Part shown: positions 48,228 to 57,132 of the stretch, piece by piece
Layout: every line of letters starts with the position of its first letter
Position numbering within the stretch: the stretch's first letter is position 1
DNA from: Oceanospirillum sp048270425
GTDB taxonomy: Bacteria > Pseudomonadota > Gammaproteobacteria > Pseudomonadales > Halomonadaceae
Direction: 5' to 3'
Assembly (NCBI GenBank): GCA_048270425.1
Contig: JBLWSY010000008.1
Span: forward strand, 1-64,000
Length of the DNA stretch: 64,000 nt
Notes under the pieces: model-generated
Told to the model about the DNA's origin: nothing
Database searches by the model: none
What the model saw: only the letters and a program-made list of their open reading frames with translations
Program-made: the position numbers and the translations under genes

Positions 48228-48836
48228 TTAGTCAAACAACTCAATATCATTCGATACCGGCGTCTGGCCAAGAGATTTGCTGTATTGGTTTTCAATTTCC
48301 AGGATCTCACGATCAACACCACCACTACGAAGACGCTTCATCAGCACTTTTCCTGTCTTAGGAAAGAAAATTACCTTTCTCGGACAGGTATCCAGCAAGT
48401 CCTGAGCAACGATAGGTATTGACTCGAACCCCAGGTAGTCGATAACAAACTGAGCATTTCGCTTGCCCACTTTACTGGTCGTCATAGACTCAACAACGTT
48501 GCCACCACCAAAAATTTTAGCTTCAAGATTTTCCCGGGTGGCACCCCGTTTCAGGATCTCATTAATCAGCATTTCCATGGCATAACTGCCATAACGAGCC
48601 GAAGCGCTTAAAGGGTTAAACACATCAGAATTACCCGGCAACATAAAGTGGTTCATACCGCCAATATTTAGCTTGGTATCTCTGATACAGGCAGAAACAC
48701 ATGAACCTAAAACGGTACTGATCGCCATATCGGTTGAGGTGACATAAAACTCACCAGGTAAGATCTTCGCAACCTGACAGTTAAATTTCCTGTCGAAGTA
48801 AATTTTAGGCTGCGAGGCTTCATGCAATATTTCCAT
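48228..48836 (-). CDS. Chemoreceptor glutamine deamidase CheD
   Basis: The product is 202 aa. The catalytic Cys is in VLGSCVSACIRD and the His in GGMNHFMLPG, 17 residues later, as in CheD. The FGGGNVVESMTTSKVGKRN block also fits. CheD deamidates receptor glutamines and in some bacteria modulates CheC. No CheC occurs here. The C-terminus ends NDIELFD, close to the GDIELF end of the MCP at 55930. Start ATG with TAGGA upstream. Confidence 0.95.
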   Translation of the reverse strand: MEILHEASQPKIYFDRKFNCQVAKILPGEFYVTSTDMAISTVLGSCVSACIRDTKLNIGGMNHFMLPGNSDVFNPLSASARYGSYAMEMLINEILKRGATRENLEAKIFGGGNVVESMTTSKVGKRNAQFVIDYLGFESIPIVAQDLLDTCPRKVIFFPKTGKVLMKRLRSGGVDREILEIENQYSKSLGQTPVSNDIELFD

Positions 48837-48850
48837 GGCATTTCCTACCG

Positions 48851-49690
48851 TTAACTCAGTTTATGTGTTTTCACATATACGGTGTGCTTGCGCAGTTTGA
48901 ACAGATCAGAAGCGTGAGGAAAACTCTCCGAATGACCTGCAAATAACAGCCCATCTTCTCGAAGATGAGGCAGGAACTTTTTCAACACTTTGTATTGAGT
49001 CGGTTTATCAAAGTAGATCATTACATTTCGACAGAAAATAATGTCGAACGGCTCATCAAAGGGCCATGACTCGCTCAGCAAATTCAGGTTAAAGAAGTAA
49101 ACAATATCCTGCAATTCAGATTTTACTTTAACCAAACCTGAATTATCACCCTTCCCCTTGAAAAAAAATGACTTAAGCCTTTGATCAGAAAGTCTTTCCA
49201 CCCTATCAAAAGAATAGACACCATGGCGGGCTTTTTCGAGAACTTTTGTATCAAGGTCTGAAGCCAGAATCTCTACTGGCGGCTGATAGTTTCCAAAGTA
49301 CTCCATAGCGGCCATAGCGATAGAATATGGCTCCTCGCCGGTAGAAGCAGCACAACACCAAATTCTGAAGCGCTTCTTATTTTTATGCTCGGCAAAGTAC
49401 TCTTTCAAAATATCGAAATGGTGAGACTCACGAAAAAACGATGTCAGGTTTGTTGTCAGTGAGTTAACAAACTCCTGTTGCTCATAACTATCGGGATCAT
49501 TCAAAAGATCAAGATATTGCTGAAAAGTCCGCAAACCATTAGCACGCAAACGTCGGGATAAACGACTGTAAACCATATCCCTTTTAGTCTCGGCCAGATT
49601 GATACCAGCACGGTCATAAATTAACTTCTTGATCGTTGAAAAATTCTCGTCCGTGAAATGAAATTCACGATCAGGGCGGGTTGCATCCAT
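48851..49690 (-). CDS. Chemotaxis protein methyltransferase CheR
   Basis: The product is 279 aa. The N-terminal helical domain (about 10-80) binds the receptor methylation helix. The SAM-binding domain has WCCAASTGEEPYSIAM, ILASDLDTKVLEKA and IIFCRNVMIYFD. It methylates receptor glutamates. The beta-subdomain insertion that recognises C-terminal pentapeptides lies near 175-205; the neighbouring MCP ends DWEEF, a candidate tether. Start ATG with AGGA upstream. A hairpin with U tract lies between it and the MCP gene. Confidence 0.95.
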   Translation of the reverse strand: MDATRPDREFHFTDENFSTIKKLIYDRAGINLAETKRDMVYSRLSRRLRANGLRTFQQYLDLLNDPDSYEQQEFVNSLTTNLTSFFRESHHFDILKEYFAEHKNKKRFRIWCCAASTGEEPYSIAMAAMEYFGNYQPPVEILASDLDTKVLEKARHGVYSFDRVERLSDQRLKSFFFKGKGDNSGLVKVKSELQDIVYFFNLNLLSESWPFDEPFDIIFCRNVMIYFDKPTQYKVLKKFLPHLREDGLLFAGHSESFPHASDLFKLRKHTVYVKTHKLS

Positions 49691-49701
49691 CTTTCAATCC
49701 T

Positions 49702-49730
49702 AAAAAATAGGCTGCCCAAGGGCAGCCTAT
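49702..49730 (-). terminator. Intrinsic terminator or attenuator inside the che operon
   Basis: On the minus strand ATAGGCTGCCC / GGGCAGCCTAT forms an 11-bp stem and is followed by six U residues. It lies 22 bases after the triple-PAS MCP stop and before cheR. Full termination would separate cheR-cheD-cheB from cheY-cheA-cheW-mcp; partial termination would lower their expression. Confidence 0.85.
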
Positions 49731-49751
49731 AATCGATACAAAACGTGGGAA

Positions 49752-52505
49752 TCAGAATTCTTCCCAGTCATCGTCCTGGCTAGGCTTAGCTTTCTGAGCG
49801 ACTGGCTTCGATGCCTCTTTTTTCAATGGCTTAGCTTCAGGTTTGGCCGCTGCAGGAGACCTAATCTCTTCTGAAGTCGCAACGGGCGATTTAACAGGCG
49901 ATGCCAAAGGCGGTCTGTAGGAGGAATCGCCGCTCAGCTTGAACAGACTAACAGAGTTCACCAGCGATCGAGCTTGCTCTTCGGTTGATTCTGCAGCAGC
50001 TGCCGCTTCTTCTACCAGCGCCGCATTTTGCTGAGTTACCTCATCGATCTGGGTGATTGCAGTGTTCACCTGCTCGATTCCGGAACGCTGCTCAGCAGAA
50101 GCAGCCGAGATCTCTGTCATGATACTGGTCACCTGACCAATAGCATCAACAATATCTTTCATTGTCGAACCTGCATCATCAACCAGCTTAGAGCCCTCTT
50201 CAACAGTATCAACAGAGGTAACAATCAGCTCTTTAATCTCTTTAGCGGCTCCGGCGCTTCGTTTAGCCAGATTACGCACCTCGGTGGCCACAACCGCAAA
50301 GCCTCGACCTTGCTCACCGGCCCGGGCCGCCTCGACCGCCGCGTTGAGCGCAAGAATATTCGTCTGGAAAGCAATGCTGTCAATCACACTGATAATCTCT
50401 TCGACCTGCTTGGAGTTATCACTGATCGTTCGCATGGTGCTCACTACCTGACTCACAACATCGCCACCTTTCTGGGCAATGCGGCTTGCACCCTGAGCCA
50501 GGTTATTTGCCTGAGACGCATTTTCCGCATTCTGCTGAACGGTTGAAGTCAACTGCTCCATTGAAGCAGCTGTTTCTTCAAGACTGGAAGCCTGCTCCTC
50601 AGTTCGTTGCGACAAGTCGTTGTTACCAGCGGAGATCTCACTGGCCGCCGTGTTAATCGCATCAGATGCTTCTTTAATCTGAGTCACGATACTCGCCAGC
50701 TGATCAACGGTGGCGTTGGCATCGTCTTTCAGCTGACCGAACATACCTTCAAAGTCCTGCTCGATTCGTTCAGTAAGATCACCCTTAGACATCGCACTCA
50801 GAACCCGAGCAACCTCAGACAAGCCTTCTGACGTTGTTTCCATCAGGTTGTTCATTCCGCTCGCCAGCTCGAGGAAGAAACCATCTTTGCCGTTGGTATT
50901 GATCCGACGATTGAAGTCACCTCGAGATGCGCCTTCAACAATGTCAGCAATCTCAGCCTGGGCTAGGGTTTCATTTGTGGTATCCGACCATTCAACAACG
51001 GTCCCCAGACGCTCTCCCTTTTCATTGAAGATTGGGTTCGCAATGAAGGCAAAGTAGCGACCGGCTATAGAGATCTTCGCATGGTGGGTTGACTGGAGGG
51101 CCGCCAGCATATGACGCTGATGCTCCGGATCTTTATGAAAGACATCAATATTCTTACCGATAAGGGTATCAACGGCGAATTCAGGCAGTTCACGCTGAAT
51201 CAGCGCTTCAGACTGTCGGAACATACCGCGCAACGCATCATTGATATAGATAATGTTCAGATCAGTATCGGCCATCATCACATTGCTGGAGACATTGTCC
51301 AATGCATTACGGATTCGACTATTAATATCAGAGAGCTCACGCTGCTTGCGCTCAACTTCCTCGGCCTCTGCCTGACGACGCAAAATATCGGTCATATCGC
51401 GCCATTCAACAACAAACCCTTGTCGATGATCAGGCGTGCCGATTGGAGTCACCTGAAGATCAAATGTGCTGTCACCAATTTTAAGGGTGGCACCATGCGT
51501 ATCGGTCAGGCCCGACAACATTCGACGTTGCATCTCAGGATTTTTGTGGAAGAGATCAATATTCTGTCCCAGCAGGTTATCCGCATCGAAATGCGGCAAC
51601 TCTTTTTGAATCTCAGACTCATTGCGAGCCAACATCTCAAGAATAGATTCATTCATATACACAATGTTCAGATCAGCATCTGAGATCATTACATTGGTAT
51701 TAACGACATCCAGACCGCGACGAATTCTCTGGTTCTCACCCATCAGCTCAGCTTGCTGAGCCTGCAACTCCCGCTCTTTCAGCTCCTGAGCCAAGGTGTC
51801 AGTAAGGTCCTGCCACTCGACAATGTAACCGTTACGTTCGCCATTATTAGAGATAGGGTGAACAACCAAAGAGAACGTGGTTTCGCCAACATTGATTCGG
51901 GCTTTATGTGCTCCGGTCAGGCCGCCCAGCAACTTACGCTGATAGCCAGGGTTACGGTGGAAAATATCAATGTTCTTACCGACCAGATTGCTGGCATCAA
52001 AATGTGGCAACGACTTCTGCAGATCCGCTTCGCGATCACGGAGCATACGTTGGATAGAAGCGTTCACATAGATAATGTTCAGATCCGCATCGGCAATCAT
52101 CACGTTTGTATTAACAATGTCCAGACCTCGCTTAATACGGGCTATTTGATCAAATTGGCGAAGCTCTTTCTGCCGCTTTTTACTGACATCAATCTGAGCA
52201 TCAACCAGTGCGCGGACAACTGCACCGATTTCATTATCGATCACCGGATCGGAATGGGCAGGTTTTCCATCCGAAAAATGCTTAGCAATTGCCATTAGCT
52301 GGTGAACAGGCTGCTCGACCTGAGCCAAAAGGGTGCGCGCACCACTGAAGAGCACGACCAATGCTGCCGCATGCAACGCTAAAGCCCAGTAGAGAGTGTT
52401 TTCGCCTTCACCCAAAAAGGTTACAAGCGCCCCTGCTGCGACAAGACCGCCAGCTGCAAAAGCAACACTTAGCAGTTTTGATCGTATTGATGTTTTTGTA
52501 CTCAT
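49752..52505 (-). CDS. Aer2-like methyl-accepting protein with three PAS domains
   Basis: The product is 917 aa. Two membrane helices (about 11-31 and 38-57) enclose only a few periplasmic residues. Three very similar PAS domains follow (about 124-236, 260-370, 396-508), each with NVM-x2-D-x-DLNI-x-Y-x-N, a ...NID-x-FH... stretch and a VEW-x-D-x-T end, then a HAMP-like part (515-600) and the MCP signalling coil (600-860). The tip reads SIAFQTNILALNAAVEAARAG. It ends DDDWEEF, like the GWEEF CheR2 tether of Pseudomonas Aer2. That PAS family binds heme and senses O2, so gas sensing is likely here; heme binding is not proven. Start ATG with GGAG upstream. Confidence 0.93.
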   Translation of the reverse strand: MSTKTSIRSKLLSVAFAAGGLVAAGALVTFLGEGENTLYWALALHAAALVVLFSGARTLLAQVEQPVHQLMAIAKHFSDGKPAHSDPVIDNEIGAVVRALVDAQIDVSKKRQKELRQFDQIARIKRGLDIVNTNVMIADADLNIIYVNASIQRMLRDREADLQKSLPHFDASNLVGKNIDIFHRNPGYQRKLLGGLTGAHKARINVGETTFSLVVHPISNNGERNGYIVEWQDLTDTLAQELKERELQAQQAELMGENQRIRRGLDVVNTNVMISDADLNIVYMNESILEMLARNESEIQKELPHFDADNLLGQNIDLFHKNPEMQRRMLSGLTDTHGATLKIGDSTFDLQVTPIGTPDHRQGFVVEWRDMTDILRRQAEAEEVERKQRELSDINSRIRNALDNVSSNVMMADTDLNIIYINDALRGMFRQSEALIQRELPEFAVDTLIGKNIDVFHKDPEHQRHMLAALQSTHHAKISIAGRYFAFIANPIFNEKGERLGTVVEWSDTTNETLAQAEIADIVEGASRGDFNRRINTNGKDGFFLELASGMNNLMETTSEGLSEVARVLSAMSKGDLTERIEQDFEGMFGQLKDDANATVDQLASIVTQIKEASDAINTAASEISAGNNDLSQRTEEQASSLEETAASMEQLTSTVQQNAENASQANNLAQGASRIAQKGGDVVSQVVSTMRTISDNSKQVEEIISVIDSIAFQTNILALNAAVEAARAGEQGRGFAVVATEVRNLAKRSAGAAKEIKELIVTSVDTVEEGSKLVDDAGSTMKDIVDAIGQVTSIMTEISAASAEQRSGIEQVNTAITQIDEVTQQNAALVEEAAAAAESTEEQARSLVNSVSLFKLSGDSSYRPPLASPVKSPVATSEEIRSPAAAKPEAKPLKKEASKPVAQKAKPSQDDDWEEF
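50982..52136 (-). repeat. Three tandem PAS-encoding units inside the MCP gene
   Basis: The three PAS domains (residues 124-236, 260-370 and 396-508) occur at a spacing of about 136 residues, so the coding sequence carries three roughly 408-base units. Shared blocks include DLNI(I/V)Y(V/M/I)N, LP(H/E)F, G(K/Q)NID(I/L/V)FH(R/K)(N/D)P and VEW. Units 1 and 2 are most alike. They look like internal duplications. Confidence 0.85.
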
Positions 52506-52564
52506 TGCCCGTTCTCCAACTGAACCTGCATCTCAAATCTGAAAATCTTTAAGGTAACTGCTGT

Positions 52565-53077
52565 TTATTCAGCACTGGCTCGGGTTTTATCCACCAGAGC
52601 CATCTCATCACTGGACATCAGCTTTTCGATATCAGCAATGATTAGCATTTGTTCATCTACGGTAGCCAGCCCCAGGATATATTCGGAGTCAAAATTTGCT
52701 GAAAAATCCGGCGGATTTTTAATTTCATCACCGGCCAGTGAAACCACATCTGACACCCCATCAACCACCATACCAACAACACGGTTAGCCAGATTAAGCA
52801 CAATAACGATAGTAAACTCATCGTAATGAGCCTTACCGAGATTAAACTTAATCCGCAAATCGATAATAGGAACAATCACACCGCGAAGATTGATAACCCC
52901 CTTAATAAAAGAGGGTGCATTGGCAATCTTGGTTACAGCTCCGTAACCACGAATTTCCTGAACCTTAAGGATATCAACTGCATAATGCTCATCCTCAAGT
53001 GAAAAAGTAAGGTATTCCTGACCAAGCAGGCGTCCGTACTCACTGTTATCCTGATTTTCAGCTATCTGTTCTGCCAT
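52565..53077 (-). CDS. Chemotaxis coupling protein CheW
   Basis: The product is 170 aa with two intertwined SH3-like subdomains. Conserved pieces: YLTFSLEDEHYAVDILKVQEIRGY, APSFIKGVINLRGVIVPIIDLR and VGMVVDGVSDVV. It links receptors to CheA. The gene starts 11 bases after cheA stops and precedes the MCP by 59 bases. The length is typical. Start ATG with AAGGGG upstream. Confidence 0.96.
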   Translation of the reverse strand: MAEQIAENQDNSEYGRLLGQEYLTFSLEDEHYAVDILKVQEIRGYGAVTKIANAPSFIKGVINLRGVIVPIIDLRIKFNLGKAHYDEFTIVIVLNLANRVVGMVVDGVSDVVSLAGDEIKNPPDFSANFDSEYILGLATVDEQMLIIADIEKLMSSDEMALVDKTRASAE

Positions 53078-53088
53078 GCTTAAACCCC

Positions 53089-55506
53089 TTACACCAGCAC
53101 GCCATTAGGCTTTTTCTTCGCACGCTTTTTATGCATGCTGATCAATTCTTCAACGTCGAGAATCAGCGCTACACGGCCTGTTCCCAAAATAGTTGCACCT
53201 GAGACACCGTCAACTTTGCGATAATTGGCCTCTAAACTCTTAATAACCACCTGAGACTGACCAACAAGATCATCGACAAAGAGCCCGACACGCTTACCAT
53301 CAGATTCAAGAATAACCATGATGCCCTGTTCGTAATCATCAAACTGAGCCGGCATATTCAGCAGATCACCAAGCTTAATAATGGGCAAGTATTCATCTCG
53401 GATGCTGATCACAGCACCTTCACCAGAGACCGTTTTTATATCGTTCGAATCAGGCTGCATCGAGCCGATGATGCTGGTCAGCGGGACAATATAGATTTCA
53501 TCCCCCAGAGCGACCTGCAAACCATCAAGAATCGCCAGAGTTAACGGCAAGCGAATACTGATTCGGCTGCCAATGCCCTCCATCGATTCAATTTCAAGGC
53601 GTCCACCCAACGAGGTGATATTTCGTTTTACAACATCCATACCAACGCCACGACCCGACACGTCTGTAACAGCTGCTGCAGTGGAAAAACCGGGAGCAAA
53701 AATGAGCTGCCAAACTTCTGAATCCGGCATACTCTCAGAAACAGGAATACCTTTCTCATGAGCCTTGGACAAAATACGTTCACGATTCAGGCCTGCACCG
53801 TCATCCTGTACCTCAACAACAATATTTCCGCCCTGATGAGATGCCCGAAGAAGAATTGTACCGGTCTGATCTTTGCCGGCAGCGGCACGGGCCTCAGGTG
53901 ATTCAATACCATGATCAAGACTATTACGGATCAGGTGTGTCAGAGGGTCGGTCAGCTTCTCAATCATGCTACGATCAAGCTCGGTATTTTCACCGACCAT
54001 TTCCAACTTGACCTTTTTGTTTAGCTTACCGGCCAGATCCCGAACGACCCGGGGAAAACGGCTGAAGACAATACTGATCGGCATCATTCGGATCGACATT
54101 ACCGAATCCTGCAGATCGCGGGTGTTTCGCTCCAGCTGAGCTAAACCGTTAGCCATCTTTTCGTGCAGAATCGGGTCAACCTCTGAGGCCATCTGAGCTA
54201 ACATCGCCTGCGTGATAACAAGCTCACCCACTTGGTTGATGAGCTGATCCACTTTTTCAACGCTGACACGGATCGATGACTCAGCACCACCATTCTTAAC
54301 CGCAGCAGCGGCAGCAGGTTTAGCCGCACGTGTTTTTGTAACCTCTGACTTACCGGCAGGCGTTTTTACATCAGCACCAGAAGCTGACGCTTTGGCAGAT
54401 CCCTGGGATTTAAGCGGCTCAAAGAAGCCGTAGCCATCAAACTCGGAATCCTGAGCGGCCTTACCAGAGCTCTCTTCTACAGAAGGTGTCGGCGACGCCA
54501 GAGAAGCAGTGGACGTCCCGGTGTCGATCGTGTCTGGCTCTTCGAAGAAACCATAACCCGGATCATCATCTCCGTTGTCTGAAACGCCGGAATCAGCAGC
54601 AACATCCACTGAGGTTTCATCGGATGAGTCGTCATCAAAAAAGCCATAACCTGGGTCGTCAGACTCTATCTCTGCAGGTTTCTCAGTTAAAGAGTCTTCC
54701 GACAATTCGATATCATCAAAAAAGCCGTATCCCAGATCATCCACATCGGATGCATCCTGACCTACAGATTCAAAAAAACCAAAGCTACCGTCATCGGCAG
54801 ACAACTCTTCTTCAATTGAAAGCGTATCTTCCGGAACCATGAAGGTGATCAGGTCCTTGAGATCTTCTTTTGTCGAATCAGTCTGTAACGAAAACAACCA
54901 GTCATTTGATTCTTCAGACGGGGCATCAATGATGGTCAGATCACCGAGCTCCTTAAGAGAATCGAACAGCATATCCAGCTCCTGGTCAGGAGCCGGAAAA
55001 CGAATGACAAATGACTGAGTCAGTTTGCTCTGAGAGGGTTCAGGAGGTGTCGGCAATTGCTCAGCAAAGGTTGGCGCAGGCGGGTTTGCATCCTTATGAG
55101 TTTCAGCGCCACCTTTCGCAATAGCCAGCTGACGATTGAGCTCTTCAATAACAGCTTCGGCGGGCTCCTGATCAGGCTCTTCTCCATTCTGATGAGCTTC
55201 TAGCATACCGCCCAGCACATCACCCGCCTGCAAGGTAACATCGACCATCTCATCGGTCAGATCAGTTTCACCCTTTCGGACCAGATCTAAAAGTGTCTCC
55301 AGTTCGTGGGTGACGGCAGTCATGTCATTAAAGCCGAAAGTACCGCTATTCCCCTTAATGGAGTGTGCAGCACGGAATACAGCGTTCAGGTCATCCATAT
55401 CGGGTGACTGAACATCCATATTCAGCATCAGGCTCTCCATGGTCGCGAGATGCTCAGCGGTTTCTTCAAAAAACAGCTGATTGAACTGGCTTAAATCAAA
55501 TGACAT
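53089..55506 (-). CDS. Chemotaxis histidine kinase CheA with GYGFF-repeat linker
   Basis: The product is 805 aa. P1 Hpt domain (1-105) has phosphoacceptor H48 (FRAAHSIKGNSG). A P2-like domain (about 163-235) follows, then a long acidic linker (236-405) with five GFF motifs (241-362). P3 dimer helices (410-480), P4 kinase (485-650; N box HLIRNSLDHG, G1 DDGAG, FAPGFSTA, G2 GRGVGMDVV) and P5 CheW-like domain (655-795) complete it. The kinase core is intact, so it should phosphorylate CheY and CheB. Start ATG with GGATGG upstream. The repeated linker is the odd part and is described separately. Confidence 0.96.
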   Translation of the reverse strand: MSFDLSQFNQLFFEETAEHLATMESLMLNMDVQSPDMDDLNAVFRAAHSIKGNSGTFGFNDMTAVTHELETLLDLVRKGETDLTDEMVDVTLQAGDVLGGMLEAHQNGEEPDQEPAEAVIEELNRQLAIAKGGAETHKDANPPAPTFAEQLPTPPEPSQSKLTQSFVIRFPAPDQELDMLFDSLKELGDLTIIDAPSEESNDWLFSLQTDSTKEDLKDLITFMVPEDTLSIEEELSADDGSFGFFESVGQDASDVDDLGYGFFDDIELSEDSLTEKPAEIESDDPGYGFFDDDSSDETSVDVAADSGVSDNGDDDPGYGFFEEPDTIDTGTSTASLASPTPSVEESSGKAAQDSEFDGYGFFEPLKSQGSAKASASGADVKTPAGKSEVTKTRAAKPAAAAAVKNGGAESSIRVSVEKVDQLINQVGELVITQAMLAQMASEVDPILHEKMANGLAQLERNTRDLQDSVMSIRMMPISIVFSRFPRVVRDLAGKLNKKVKLEMVGENTELDRSMIEKLTDPLTHLIRNSLDHGIESPEARAAAGKDQTGTILLRASHQGGNIVVEVQDDGAGLNRERILSKAHEKGIPVSESMPDSEVWQLIFAPGFSTAAAVTDVSGRGVGMDVVKRNITSLGGRLEIESMEGIGSRISIRLPLTLAILDGLQVALGDEIYIVPLTSIIGSMQPDSNDIKTVSGEGAVISIRDEYLPIIKLGDLLNMPAQFDDYEQGIMVILESDGKRVGLFVDDLVGQSQVVIKSLEANYRKVDGVSGATILGTGRVALILDVEELISMHKKRAKKKPNGVLV
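54421..54786 (-). repeat. Five GYGFF motif repeats in the CheA linker
   Basis: Residues 241-362 of CheA contain SFGFFES, GYGFFDD, GYGFFDD, GYGFFEE and GYGFFEP at 241, 259, 286, 317 and 358. Each is followed by an acidic residue and, mostly, preceded by acidic residues. The surrounding sequence is Asp/Ser/Glu-rich and probably disordered. This looks like repeated short linear binding motifs. Confidence 0.9.
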
Positions 55507-55539
55507 TACACACCATCCGTCTCTGTTGCCTTAAGCAAA

Positions 55540-55905
55540 TTAGCCCAGTACTTTTTTCACGACTTCCAGCAATTTTGCCGGATCAAATGGCTTAACTAAC
55601 CAACCGGTAGCACGGGCTGCCCGGCCTTTTGCTTTCATATCATCACTGGATTCAGTGGTGAGCATCAAAATAGGTGTACGGCTGTATTGAGGAAGAGCCC
55701 GAAGCGACTTAATCAGCGTCAGACCATCCATTTTTGGCATATTCTGATCCGTAAGTACCAGATCAAACTGTCCGGACTTAGCCTTATTCAGGCCATCCTG
55801 TCCATCAACAGCTTCTACCACTTCATAACCAGCACCTTTCAGAGTGAAAGCCACCATCTGACGAATTGAGGCTGCGTCGTCCACCGTCAGAATTTTCTTG
55901 GCCAT
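55540..55905 (-). CDS. Chemotaxis response regulator CheY
   Basis: The product is 121 aa, a single receiver domain. The phosphoacceptor is D53 (LVLTDQNMPKMDG), the acidic pair is D9-D10 (LTVDDAAS), the switch threonine lies in LMLTTESSDD, and the conserved lysine in WLVKPFDP. The TDQNMP wording is typical of the CheY class beside CheA in che2-like clusters; a second flagellar CheY may exist elsewhere. ATG at 55905 with GGAGG upstream is preferred to an earlier non-standard start. It lies between an MCP (24 bases) and cheA (33 bases). Confidence 0.95.
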   Translation of the reverse strand: MAKKILTVDDAASIRQMVAFTLKGAGYEVVEAVDGQDGLNKAKSGQFDLVLTDQNMPKMDGLTLIKSLRALPQYSRTPILMLTTESSDDMKAKGRAARATGWLVKPFDPAKLLEVVKKVLG

Positions 55906-55929
55906 AAGTTCCTCCACCACCTAATTTTA

Positions 55930-57132
55930 TTAAAATAGTTCAATGTCGCCGGAGTCCATGTTGCCATGAGCGACCGGGCTATGTTTCATGTTATCGATTT
56001 TAGTGCGAGTATCCTGAAGCTTCTCGCGGATGTGCAGTAAGATCTCTTCAGCAGAGCGGGCGCTGTCTTCTTTGGTAAGATGTGCCAAGTCATCCATCAG
56101 ATCGTGAATCGCATCCAAACGCGTTTCCGTATGATCAAGTAGCTGACTGGTCATATCCTGGAACTGCAGCCCCGTGGTTGCCTGATTAATATTCTCTTCT
56201 ACCTCAGCTGCCAAAATACTTTGCGAAGAAAGAGCATCTGAAGATTCGTGACTGATTTTCTCCAACTGCTCAAGAACCTGTTCGATACGACGCTTAGACT
56301 CGCTGGCAAACCCCATATCAACCGAAGAAATACGCTGAATAGAGGTATCAGCATTCGAAAAAGAGCTGTGCAAATCGGTCATCAAAGAGCGAATCTGATC
56401 ACTAAAGTGCGTGGTTTTCTTCGACAAAGAACGCACTTCATCGGCAACGACCGCAAAACCGCGACCTGCTTCGCCAGCCCTTGCCGCTTCAATGGCAGCA
56501 TTAAGCGCCAAGAGGTTCGTCTGATCAGCAATATCGTCAATCTCATCAAGAAGTTTAACAATACCGCCAATTTTACTGGCCATATCATCCATAATTTCAA
56601 CCAGCCCCATAGCAAATTTGCTCGCCTGGACCGCGTTATCCATGAAGATCTCAAAGGTTTCTGTGGTGTCATGAATAAAACCGGAAAAAATTGAATCAAC
56701 ATCCTCTCCGGCAGACATGTGCTGAGTGATACGGTTTGTTAGCGCCTGTTGTTCCTGAGTTTTTTGATGGACCTGAGTAAAATTCTCAATCAACTGACCA
56801 ATCGCAGTATCAAGAAGATTCTTAACCTGAAGGATCTCTTCACGGGATTCTTTAAACTCAACAGAAAGGCTGGAAGAAAACGTATTAAACGTATCAGCGG
56901 TTTGACGGGCAAGGGAAGCAGCAGAAGGTGTGTCATCTTCCCGGACAGAAGCAGAACGGCTCAAAAACCAAACCGTCGAAAACCCAACACCAAGAGCCAG
57001 GGCAAAAGTCAGATGAATATTCAGAGACAGAAAACTACCGGCACCCCAAACACAAAAAGCAGCAACGACACCGGAAATCAAAGCAGCAGCAGATACGTTA
57101 CCAACTCCGGCAGAAGATGTGCGATGACTCAT
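55930..57132 (-). CDS. Methyl-accepting chemotaxis protein, no ligand domain, GDIELF tail
   Basis: The product is 400 aa. Two membrane helices (about 13-34 and 40-57) form an N-terminal hairpin with no periplasmic domain. A coiled coil follows and then the MCP signalling tip DIADQTNLLALNAAIEAARAG and GRGFAVVADEVRSLS. There is no PAS or HAMP-like sensor. The FQDMTSQLLDHTETRLDAI stretch near the C-terminus resembles MCP-related proteins linked to the che2 cluster. It ends SGDIELF. It may be a stator or adaptor receptor for the Che complex, or sense membrane state. Start ATG with CAGGAG upstream. The 228-base gap upstream has no well-spaced sigma-28 promoter. Confidence 0.9.
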   Translation of the reverse strand: MSHRTSSAGVGNVSAAALISGVVAAFCVWGAGSFLSLNIHLTFALALGVGFSTVWFLSRSASVREDDTPSAASLARQTADTFNTFSSSLSVEFKESREEILQVKNLLDTAIGQLIENFTQVHQKTQEQQALTNRITQHMSAGEDVDSIFSGFIHDTTETFEIFMDNAVQASKFAMGLVEIMDDMASKIGGIVKLLDEIDDIADQTNLLALNAAIEAARAGEAGRGFAVVADEVRSLSKKTTHFSDQIRSLMTDLHSSFSNADTSIQRISSVDMGFASESKRRIEQVLEQLEKISHESSDALSSQSILAAEVEENINQATTGLQFQDMTSQLLDHTETRLDAIHDLMDDLAHLTKEDSARSAEEILLHIREKLQDTRTKIDNMKHSPVAHGNMDSGDIELF

